Of a stretch of 64,000 bases of DNA, positions 32,881-39,906 are shown piece after piece. Each line of letters begins with the position of its first letter. The first letter of the stretch is position 1. Source of the stretch: Geomobilimonas luticola (GTDB lineage: Bacteria; Desulfobacterota; Desulfuromonadia; Geobacterales; Geobacteraceae). The DNA is taken from positions 186,001-250,000 of the forward strand of contig NZ_JAHCVK010000001.1 in NCBI RefSeq assembly GCF_018476905.1. Reading direction: 5' to 3'. The notes below the pieces were generated by a model, which was not told where the DNA came from, did not search any database, and saw only the letters and a list, made by a program, of their open reading frames with translations. Made by a program: the position numbers and the translations under genes.

Positions 32881-34173
32881 CTATCGGCCGTCGCCCGAGC
32901 GTCCCCGTTTGTAGAGGCGCCAGTCCGGCTGGGTGATGAGGCGGGCCCCCCGCTTGAAGGTGAGGTAGGACCATCCCCACTGCAGAACCACCATCAATCG
33001 GTTGGCAAAGCCGGTAAGGTAGTAGATGTGCACCAGAAGCCATGCCAGCCAGGCGATGAATCCGGTGAACCTCATTTTCCGGAACTGGCCGACCGCCTTG
33101 CTCCTGCCGATGGCCGCCATCATCCCCTTGTCCAGGTAGCTGAACTCCCGCCGCGGTCTGCCCGCCAGGTCGCGCAGGATGTTGCGGGCGGCGGAGCGCC
33201 CCTGCTGGAGCGCCACCGGCGCCAGGCCGGGGTAGGGATTCCCCTCTTCATCGAGGCAGTGGGCCTGGTCCCCAACCACGAACACCTCCGGATACCCCCT
33301 GATGTTCAGGGTCCGCTCCACGTGGACCCTCCCCTGGGGGTCGAGGGGGACGCCAAGCCCCCTTCCCAGCGGGGACGCCTCGACCCCGGCTGCCCAGATG
33401 ACCGTTGCTGCCGGCACCGACTTCTCGCACGCCTCGATGCCGTTGGCATCCACGGAAGTAACCAGGCAGGAGGTCCAGACCTGCACTCCGAGCCTTGCCA
33501 GGGAACGGGATGCGTTATCCGCCAGGGGCTCGGCGAAGGCCCCGAGGATCCGTGCCCCCCCTTCGACTAGGATGACCTGGCTCATGCGGGGATCGATGGA
33601 GCGGAAATCGTGGGCGAGGGTGAAACGGCTCATCTCGGCGATCGCCCCCGCCAGTTCCACGCCGGTCGGCCCTCCCCCCACGACGACGAAGGTGAGCAGC
33701 TGCCGGCGGCGCTCCGGGTCGTCGGTGCACTTCTCCGCCTCCTCGAAGGCGGTAAGGACCCGGCGGCGGATCTCCGTCGCCTGTTCCAGGGTCTTGAGAC
33801 CGGGGGCGTGGGGTTCCCACTCGTCCCGGCCGAAATAGGCATGCTGCGTACCGCAGGCCAGTATCAGGTAATCGTAGGGGAGGGGGTCGTCCCGGGTCAC
33901 GACCTGCCGTCGGGGGAGGTCGATGGTGACAACCTCGTCGAGCAGCACCCGGACATTGCGGTAGCGCGCCAGCATGCTCCGGATGGGGGAGGCAATGTCC
34001 GACGGATTGAGTCCGGCCATGGCCACCTGGTAGAGAAGCGGCTGAAAGAGGTGGTAATTGCGGCTGTCGAGCAGCGTTACCTCCACCCCTTGCACGTTGC
34101 CGAGCACCTTGGCGGCATTCAGTCCGGCAAATCCCCCGCCGACGATGACGACCCTGCAGACCGGCTCTGTCAT
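32881..34173 (-). CDS. ndh: Type-II NADH dehydrogenase (NDH-2) within the nuo operon
   Basis: Single-subunit, non-pumping NADH:quinone oxidoreductase with FAD, on the inner face of the membrane. 430 residues. FAD-binding VVIVGGGFAGLNAAKVLG at the N-terminus, NADH-binding VVVGGGPTGVELAGAIAE in the middle, GVPLDPQGRVHV and VFVVGDQAHC near the second flavin site; a C-terminal amphipathic tail for membrane contact. Lies between nuoG (22-base gap) and nuoH (about 55-base gap) on the same strand, so it should be co-transcribed with complex I. Confidence 0.93.
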   Translation of the reverse strand: MTEPVCRVVIVGGGFAGLNAAKVLGNVQGVEVTLLDSRNYHLFQPLLYQVAMAGLNPSDIASPIRSMLARYRNVRVLLDEVVTIDLPRRQVVTRDDPLPYDYLILACGTQHAYFGRDEWEPHAPGLKTLEQATEIRRRVLTAFEEAEKCTDDPERRRQLLTFVVVGGGPTGVELAGAIAEMSRFTLAHDFRSIDPRMSQVILVEGGARILGAFAEPLADNASRSLARLGVQVWTSCLVTSVDANGIEACEKSVPAATVIWAAGVEASPLGRGLGVPLDPQGRVHVERTLNIRGYPEVFVVGDQAHCLDEEGNPYPGLAPVALQQGRSAARNILRDLAGRPRREFSYLDKGMMAAIGRSKAVGQFRKMRFTGFIAWLAWLLVHIYYLTGFANRLMVVLQWGWSYLTFKRGARLITQPDWRLYKRGRSGDGR

Positions 34174-34195
34174 GACCTTTTGCCTCCCCTGCCGG

Positions 34196-36121
34196 TTACA
34201 TCACCCGAACCCCCTCCCCTTCCGGGTCGAGGTTACGTAACCCTTCCCACCGGCCGCTTAACGGCTCTTCAACCTTCTCCCCCCCCAGCCGTTCGATGAG
34301 CGCGGCGATCACCCGCCAGGCGGGAAGCGCTTCCCCCCCCGGCGGCGTGCTGCGATGCACGCGGGGGGGGTGAAACGGTGCCGGCTTGTGAGCGGAGGCA
34401 TGATAACGCTCCGGGAGCCCCTTGATGGGGAGCCCCGCGTGCATCGTCCGCCTGAACCGCTGGGCTCGCCCCTCGTTGTTGACGAAGGTCCCGTCCATCT
34501 CTACCCAGGCCGTGGTGGGGAGGACGATCTGGGCCTTGCGGACGGCGACGGTCGGGAGCCAGTCGGCGGCAACCACGAAGGGAACACTGGCCAGCAGTTC
34601 CTCCGGGATGTCCCCCTCCAAGGCGATGATCCCCTTGACCCTCCCCGTCGCCACCCCTTCCGCCAGGGAGCCGGCACCGTGCTCCCGGGAGAGGAGCGTG
34701 GCGGCGAAGGCGTTGGGGCCGGGAAGGGTGTAGGTGAGCTTCGTCCCGGCGGCTGCGGCAGCCTCAATGGTGGCCATCTCCGCCGTGGCGGTCCCGCAGA
34801 TGACCACCGGCTGCTGGAACCGGTCGAACGGCACGTCCGCCAGCGCCTCCAGCGGGGTGACCTCCACGTCGAGCGCCTTTGCCACTCCCTCCCCGTAGTC
34901 ACTCCCAACCATGAAGAGCCGAGCCCCCTTCCGCCACGCCTGGCGTACGGCCAGCGCCAGCATCGGCCCCTCAGCCAGAAGGTCGCACGCCATGATCACG
35001 ACGGCATCGGCGCTCCGCACATCGGCCTGGGAAGCGGCATTCTCCTCCGTCAGCAGGCTGACCGCCGCGGCCACCCGATCCCCCTCCCCTGCGTCGGCAA
35101 AGTAGGAGAGGACCCCGGCATCGGCGCATGCCGCAAGAATCGGCAGGAGCACGCTCCCCTCGAGCGCAAGCCGGGAAGAACCGACCACCGCTACGCTCCC
35201 CTCCCCATGGAGGTCGAGGAGTTCGCCGAGGCGGAGAACCAGGGCATCCAGCGCTTCATCCCACCCCGTTTCCTGGCCGTCCACCAGCGGCACCCGCGGC
35301 CGTTCCGGGTCGTTCACCGCCCCGTTGGCGAACCGCCCCCGGTCGCAGATGAAATGACCGTTCACGGCGTCGTTGGGGCGGGCCATGGTCTTGAGCAGTT
35401 CCCGGTAGCGGGCGGCAGGTACCGTGTTGCAGCCGAGGGAGCAGTGGGGGCAGACCGACGGGGCCAGGTCGTAGTCCCAGTAACGGGCCCGGAAGCGGGC
35501 GGTCTTGTCGGTGAAGACCCCCGTGGGGCAGATGTCCACCAGATTGCCTGCGAAGGAGGATTCCAGCTCCCCCTCGACAAACCGGCCGAAGTAGACCCGC
35601 CGGGCACTCCCCATGACCCCGAAGTCGCGACCGCCGGCATATTCCTGGTAGAAGCGGGCACAGCGGTAACACTGGATGCAGCGGTTCATCTCGTGCTCGA
35701 TGTGGGGACCGAGATACTGGTTGACGTGGGTCCGCTTCTTCCCCCCGTATCGGCGGATGCCGTGCCCCCCCGCGATGGTGTAGTCCTGGAGCAGACACTC
35801 CCCCCCCTCGTCACAGACCGGGCAGTCGTGGGGATGATTGAGCATGAGCCACTCGATGACATTGCGGCGCATCGCCCGGGCATCGGCATCGGTGGTGGAG
35901 ACCACCATCCCCCCCTGGGCCGGGAGCATGCACGACATCTGGATCCCCTTCACCGGCCCGTCGAGACACTTCACCGCACAGACCCGGCATGCCCCCACGC
36001 TCCCCAAGGCTGGGTGATAGCAGAAATGGGGAATCCATATCCCCATCCGCTTCGCCGCCTCCAGAACGGTGGTGCCGGCAGGCACTTCAACTTCGATGTT
36101 GTCGATGGTCAACTTCGGCAT
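34196..36121 (-). CDS. nuoG: NADH-quinone oxidoreductase subunit G
   Basis: Iron-sulfur subunit of the NADH arm. 641 residues. [2Fe-2S] site HFCYHPALGSVGACRVCAVKC-type near residue 34; His/Cys site HDCPVCDEGGECLLQD; 4Fe-4S site CIQCYRCARF; then CPHCSLGCNT with a fourth Cys about 27 residues later (FICDRG), the N7-type cluster also found in formate dehydrogenases. The C-terminal half is molybdopterin-oxidoreductase-like without cofactor, shorter than in E. coli. Confidence 0.95.
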   Translation of the reverse strand: MPKLTIDNIEVEVPAGTTVLEAAKRMGIWIPHFCYHPALGSVGACRVCAVKCLDGPVKGIQMSCMLPAQGGMVVSTTDADARAMRRNVIEWLMLNHPHDCPVCDEGGECLLQDYTIAGGHGIRRYGGKKRTHVNQYLGPHIEHEMNRCIQCYRCARFYQEYAGGRDFGVMGSARRVYFGRFVEGELESSFAGNLVDICPTGVFTDKTARFRARYWDYDLAPSVCPHCSLGCNTVPAARYRELLKTMARPNDAVNGHFICDRGRFANGAVNDPERPRVPLVDGQETGWDEALDALVLRLGELLDLHGEGSVAVVGSSRLALEGSVLLPILAACADAGVLSYFADAGEGDRVAAAVSLLTEENAASQADVRSADAVVIMACDLLAEGPMLALAVRQAWRKGARLFMVGSDYGEGVAKALDVEVTPLEALADVPFDRFQQPVVICGTATAEMATIEAAAAAGTKLTYTLPGPNAFAATLLSREHGAGSLAEGVATGRVKGIIALEGDIPEELLASVPFVVAADWLPTVAVRKAQIVLPTTAWVEMDGTFVNNEGRAQRFRRTMHAGLPIKGLPERYHASAHKPAPFHPPRVHRSTPPGGEALPAWRVIAALIERLGGEKVEEPLSGRWEGLRNLDPEGEGVRVM

Positions 36122-36130
36122 AGAGCTTTC

Positions 36131-36700
36131 TTAGAGGATGATCACCCGGGGAGCCTCCCCCTTGTCGTACTGCAGGGCCATGACCAGGCTTCCCCAGCCA
36201 AGGGTCAGGATAATGCCGACCCCGAAAAGCAGCGCCCCCACCGCGATGAAGATACCGCCGATGAGCACCGCCAGGAGCCACCCCACCAGATCCGCCTGGA
36301 TCTGCTGAAGGCTCCAGCGGAAGGCATCCATGAACTTCATCTTCCGGTCGATGATCCCGTACATGCCGGGGGCCACCACCACCGACAGGGCGAATCCCGC
36401 CAGCTGGCCAAGGAGCGGCAGGTGGTTCAGGGCAAACTGGGCGACGATGACAAGCAGCAGGTAGACGAGGAGGTCGCCGAAACAGTCCCAGGCGCGGAAG
36501 AGGTCGCCAACTTCCGCCTTCTCTCCCCGGGCTATTTTCAGGATCGCCCGGGTGTAGCCGGCAACGAATCCCACGTTGGCAACCGGTATCCAGACGACAC
36601 AGATGAAGACGAGTGAGATGATGAGAAGGTTGCTGAAGCTGCCCGTCCAGAGGCGTGTCGCCCGGTTGACGAGCCCGCCGAAATCATCGTTTTCCGCCAT
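36131..36700 (-). CDS. DUF4013-like membrane protein in the nuo operon
   Basis: 189 residues with four or five hydrophobic segments (LLIISLVFICVVWIPVANV, LVYLLLVIVAQFALN, AGFALSVVVAPGMYG, WLLAVLIGGIFIAVGALLFG). YTRAILKIARGE is typical of DUF4013-type proteins. Start ATG 36700 shares one base with the nuoF stop (TAATG) and has AAGGAG eight bases upstream, so it is translated with nuoF. Not a known complex I subunit. Function unknown; assembly factor is a guess. Confidence 0.75.
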   Translation of the reverse strand: MAENDDFGGLVNRATRLWTGSFSNLLIISLVFICVVWIPVANVGFVAGYTRAILKIARGEKAEVGDLFRAWDCFGDLLVYLLLVIVAQFALNHLPLLGQLAGFALSVVVAPGMYGIIDRKMKFMDAFRWSLQQIQADLVGWLLAVLIGGIFIAVGALLFGVGIILTLGWGSLVMALQYDKGEAPRVIIL

Positions 36701-37971
36701 TACATGCTCCTTTTGAACGGGCACCGCCCCAGCGTTATGTGCTCCCGGATTTCATCCTCGAACAGCCGCAACAGCCCCTCCACCGGCCCCATGGCGCCCG
36801 GCGCCAGGGGACAGAAGGCGTAGTTGAGATACTGCACATGCTCCCGGAGCATGCCGATATGTTCCTCCGCACCACGCCCCGCCTCGATCTCCTCCAGTAT
36901 CCAGCGCACGTAGGGAAGCCCTTCCCGGCAGGGGGTGCACCAGCCGCATGACTCCCGGGCATAGAAGGAGATGAGGTTCAGGGTTGCCGCCACCATGCAG
37001 GTCGCCGTGTCGAAGACCACGACCCCGCCGGTCCCCAGTCGCGAGCCGGCCTTGGCCACCGCGTCGAAATCCATGGGGACGTTGAACTGCTCGGCGGTGA
37101 AGAAGGGGGTTGATGCCCCACCGGGGATGCACGCCTTGAACTCCCGCCCCGGCAGCATCCCGCCGCAGGGACCGTCAATGATCTCCCCCAGGGTGATGCC
37201 GAGGGGAAGCTCGAAACAGGCGGTGTTCCGGACATGGCCGCTGATGCAGAAAAGCTTGGTGCCCGACGCCTCGGGGATGCGCGCCAGCCCCTTGAACCAA
37301 GCCGGTCCGTGGGCGACTATGGCGGGGATGTTGGCCAGGGTCTCCACGTTGTTCACCACCGTCGGCCCACCCCAGAGCCCCTTCACCGCCGGAAAGGGGG
37401 GCTTGGCACGGGGGTTGGCCCGCCTTCCCTCCAGGGCGTTCATGAGGGCGGTCTCCTCGCCGCAGATGTAGCGGCCGGCGGAAACGTGGACGTCGATGTC
37501 GCAGGAAAAGCCGCTCCCCAGGATGTTCTCCCCCAGCAGCCCCGCATCCTTCGCCTCGGCGATGGCCCGCCGGAGGTTGGCCGCCGCCGTCTCGTAGCCG
37601 CGCCGGATGAAGATAAAGGCATTACGGACGCCGATGGCGTAGGATGCCAGTACCATCCCCTCCACGAGAGAATAGGGGTTCGCCTCCAGGAGCACCCGGT
37701 CCTTGTAGGTCCCCGGCTCCATCTCGTCGCAGTTGCAGATGAGCCAGCGGGGGCCGGGAAGGTCGCGGGGGACGAAGGACCATTTCTTCCCCGTCGGGAA
37801 ACCGGCCCCACCCCGGCCGCGCAGGTTGGCGTCGATCACCAGTTGCTGCACGTCATCGGGAGAGAGCTCGCGGAGTGCCTTCCGGAGAGCGTCGAAGCCC
37901 CCCTCGCCGGCATATTCGGCGAAGGTGACCGCCCGGCCGGGGCGGTTATGGCGGAAAAGCACCTGTTCCAT
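36700..37971 (-). CDS. nuoF: NADH-quinone oxidoreductase subunit F
   Basis: NADH- and FMN-binding subunit. 423 residues. GRGGAGFPTGKKWSF and CNCDEMEPGTYKDR bind FMN and NADH; the N3 cluster ligands are ESCGWCTPCREG and a later Cys in YAFCPLAPGA. Start ATG 37971 has AAGGA five bases upstream. Separated from the DUF488 gene by an R1 palindrome. Confidence 0.97.
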   Translation of the reverse strand: MEQVLFRHNRPGRAVTFAEYAGEGGFDALRKALRELSPDDVQQLVIDANLRGRGGAGFPTGKKWSFVPRDLPGPRWLICNCDEMEPGTYKDRVLLEANPYSLVEGMVLASYAIGVRNAFIFIRRGYETAAANLRRAIAEAKDAGLLGENILGSGFSCDIDVHVSAGRYICGEETALMNALEGRRANPRAKPPFPAVKGLWGGPTVVNNVETLANIPAIVAHGPAWFKGLARIPEASGTKLFCISGHVRNTACFELPLGITLGEIIDGPCGGMLPGREFKACIPGGASTPFFTAEQFNVPMDFDAVAKAGSRLGTGGVVVFDTATCMVAATLNLISFYARESCGWCTPCREGLPYVRWILEEIEAGRGAEEHIGMLREHVQYLNYAFCPLAPGAMGPVEGLLRLFEDEIREHITLGRCPFKRSM

Positions 37972-37984
37972 CAAATCCTTTTCT

Positions 37985-38087
37985 TTTACCACAGAGGTCA
38001 CGGAGAAAACCGAAGGGAATCAAAATCATTTACTTTGGTTTTAACTCATAAAAGATTTTGTTTTTCTCTCCGTGCCCTCTGTGGTTA
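37985..38087. repeat. Palindromic intergenic element, family R1 (copy 3), between DUF488 gene and nuoF
   Basis: Arms TTTTACCACAGAGGTCACGG and TCCGTGCCCTCTGTGGTTAA pair. The TAA at the end of the right arm is the stop codon of the DUF488 gene (38085-38087), so the repeat sits exactly at the gene end. Confidence 0.85.
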
Positions 38088-38423
38088 ATCAAGCAGTTCT
38101 TTCAGCACCATCGCGTTGTTGTGCTCTTCATCCTTCGCCCCGTAGAGGAGGGTGACGGTCCCCTTTTTCGCCGTGACGCGGAGCGTTGCCAATGTTTCGG
38201 CGTGGGATTGCAGCTCGGCACGGTACCGTTCCCGGAATTCCTCCCACTTCGCCGGGTCATGGCCAAACCATTTCCGCAGCTCATCGCTCGGCGCGATCTC
38301 TTTCAGCCAGTCGTCGAGCCGCACCGCGTCCTTCGCAATCCCCCGCGGCCAGAGGCGGTCCACCAGCACCCGCCGCCCGTCTTCCGACGCTGGTGGGTCG
38401 TAGATGCGTTTGATCCTGATCAT
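38085..38423 (-). CDS. DUF488 (YeaO-like) protein
   Basis: 112 residues. VLVDRLWPRGIAKD and LTLLYGAKDEEHN-type segments mark the YeaO branch of DUF488. Small cytoplasmic protein of unknown role. Lies between the two monoheme cytochromes and nuoF on the same strand. Its stop codon is provided by the R1 element. The 97-base gap to the cytochrome contains two hairpins. Confidence 0.88.
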   Translation of the reverse strand: MIRIKRIYDPPASEDGRRVLVDRLWPRGIAKDAVRLDDWLKEIAPSDELRKWFGHDPAKWEEFRERYRAELQSHAETLATLRVTAKKGTVTLLYGAKDEEHNNAMVLKELLD

Positions 38424-38448
38424 GGTGACGGCACCCCGTAGTTACTGA

Positions 38449-38507
38449 ATCCACGGGATGCCCGTTCCCCATGGATTCGCGTTCAGGGCACCCGCGAGGG
38501 GTGCCCT
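38449..38507. repeat. Two tandem hairpins between a cytochrome gene and the DUF488 gene
   Basis: GAATCCA...TGGATTC (38444-38476 region) and AGGGCACCC, loop GCGA, GGGTGCCCT (38485-38507). No T-run on the minus strand, so more likely a repeat than a terminator. Confidence 0.4.
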
Positions 38508-38520
38508 ACAGTCGACGATT

Positions 38521-38829
38521 CTACTTGAAGGCCTTCAGGATGTATTCCGCCACCGCCTTGGCATCTTTTTCAGGCAGCGCCTTGGCATCGAACTTGGTCA
38601 TGCCGGGGCCGGGATTGCGCATGTACTTGACCAGAGCCTTGGTGGTATTCAGCTTGTTGGCGGCCAGGTCCTTGCCGCTGAGGGTCTTTTCCTTCTTCAT
38701 GATGTTGCCGCCGTTCGGATGGCAGGCCATGCATTTCGCCTTGAAGACATCTTCGCCCGACGCGAATGCCGTTGCGGCAAACAGGGTGACTGTGGCGAGG
38801 GCCGCTGCTACGGTAGTGAAACGTTTCAT
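38521..38829 (-). CDS. Small monoheme cytochrome c (class I) in the nuo operon
   Basis: 102 residues. Signal peptide ends near AFASGED; one heme motif CMACH; Met ligand expected in GPGMTKFD; C-terminal helix ending YILKAFK. c6/c553-like fold, periplasmic. Paralogue of the next gene upstream (38878-39210): both share the PNGGNIM/GGGNIV, PGPGMT and AIADYVLK-type segments. Confidence 0.92.
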   Translation of the reverse strand: MKRFTTVAAALATVTLFAATAFASGEDVFKAKCMACHPNGGNIMKKEKTLSGKDLAANKLNTTKALVKYMRNPGPGMTKFDAKALPEKDAKAVAEYILKAFK

Positions 38830-38877
38830 CTCGTACCTCCTCTGGTTGGTTTTCGGTGCAGATGCACCGGCTATGGC

Positions 38878-39210
38878 TTACTTGAATGTCTTGAGAACAT
38901 AGTCAGCGATCGCCCTGGCTTCCTTGTCCGACACGGTCTTTTTGTCGAATGCCGTCATCCCGGGGCCCGGCTTGCGCATCGTGGCGATGATATCCTTGGC
39001 CGTCTTGATGCCGTTCGCCTCCCGATCCTTCTTGCTGAGGGTCTTGGCCGGATTAACGATGTTGCCCCCGCCCTTGTGGCAGACCGCGCAGTGCTCCTCG
39101 AACTCCTTCTTGCCGTCGATCTTCTGCCCTTTCTTCGTGTCCGCGTAACAGGTGGTGGCGAAGGCCGTCAGTGCAAGCATGCAGGCAGCGGTCAGTACTC
39201 GTTTTTTCAT
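38878..39210 (-). CDS. Small monoheme cytochrome c (class I) in the nuo operon
   Basis: 110 residues. Signal peptide ends near TTCYADT; heme motif CAVCH; GGGNIVNPAKTLSKKD and KPGPGMTAFDKK are typical of c6/c553-like cytochromes (GxGM Met ligand). Periplasmic. Starts 36 bases after the nuoE stop. It cannot contact the cytoplasmic arm directly, so its place in the operon points to regulation shared with the wider respiratory chain. Confidence 0.92.
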   Translation of the reverse strand: MKKRVLTAACMLALTAFATTCYADTKKGQKIDGKKEFEEHCAVCHKGGGNIVNPAKTLSKKDREANGIKTAKDIIATMRKPGPGMTAFDKKTVSDKEARAIADYVLKTFK

Positions 39211-39246
39211 GTCGTCGTCCTTTCTGGTGTTGCCGGTTGATACCGG

Positions 39247-39723
39247 TCAAGTGATGCCCCCGCGCTCCCGCGCGAGGATTTCGTCGATGCTGTCGGCAGT
39301 CAGCCGACCGTACAGGGTGTCACCGACCATCATGGTCGGTCCCTCGCCGCAATTGCCGAGACAGCAGCAGGGAAGCAGGGTGAAGATGCCGTCCCCGGTA
39401 GTCTCCCCCGGCTCCACGCCGAGACGCCGGCCGACGTGGGCCAGCATGGTCTCCCCCCCCACCGCCCAGCAGGAGATGGAGTCGCAGACATGGATCACCC
39501 GCTTCCCCACCGGCCGGCGGTAGATCATCTCGTAGAAGGTGGCCAGCTCTTCCACCTGGAGCTCAGTGAGCCCCAGGAGCTCCGCCGCCTCCCCGACCGC
39601 CTCATCGGTGAACCAGCCATAGTGCCGCTGCAGCTCCTTCATCACATCCACCGCCGCCTCGCGGCTGGTGACGGCATGGGCGACGCGGGACTGGAGCTCG
39701 GTTTTCAGTTTTTCCGGCATCAT
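39247..39723 (-). CDS. nuoE: NADH-quinone oxidoreductase subunit E
   Basis: Thioredoxin-fold [2Fe-2S] subunit (cluster N1a). 158 residues. Ligands: HVCDSISCW and LPCCCLGNCGEGP. LQRHYGWFTDEAVGEAAELL is typical of the N-terminal helical part. Separated from nuoBCD by 183 bases, nearly all an R3 palindrome. Confidence 0.96.
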   Translation of the reverse strand: MMPEKLKTELQSRVAHAVTSREAAVDVMKELQRHYGWFTDEAVGEAAELLGLTELQVEELATFYEMIYRRPVGKRVIHVCDSISCWAVGGETMLAHVGRRLGVEPGETTGDGIFTLLPCCCLGNCGEGPTMMVGDTLYGRLTADSIDEILARERGGIT

Positions 39724-39743
39724 TTCAGAACCTCAGAATCAAC

Positions 39744-39900
39744 AATTCAACGCGGAAGGCCGCAGATTTGTCAGGATTGGCGCGGATTACAATTCATTGT
39801 TGACGACATGTTCGATTTACAGTATTCGGTGATTTCGTAGATAAATTCTGTTGTCATCCGCGATGATCCGTTTTCATCCGTGTCCATCCGCGTTGAATTC
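39744..39900. repeat. Palindromic intergenic element, family R3, between nuoBCD and nuoE
   Basis: Left arm AATTCAACGCGGAAGGCCGC... with later GCGCGGATTACAATTC; right arm ...TCATCCGTGTCCATCCGCGTTGAATTC. Arms match at both ends (AATTCAACGCGG / CCGCGTTGAATT; CGCGGAT.ACAA / TTGTCATCCGCG). 157 bases. Confidence 0.75.
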
Positions 39901-39906
39901 CCTTGC

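Noticed and set aside
34355-36616. A 753-codon plus-strand open frame antisense to nuoG
   Set aside because: It mirrors nuoG and the next gene codon for codon in a high-G+C region; the protein has no family features, while the minus strand has full iron-sulfur motifs.
994-39900. A CRISPR array from the repeated elements
   Set aside because: Copies are far apart, of several families, with no regular spacers and no cas genes.
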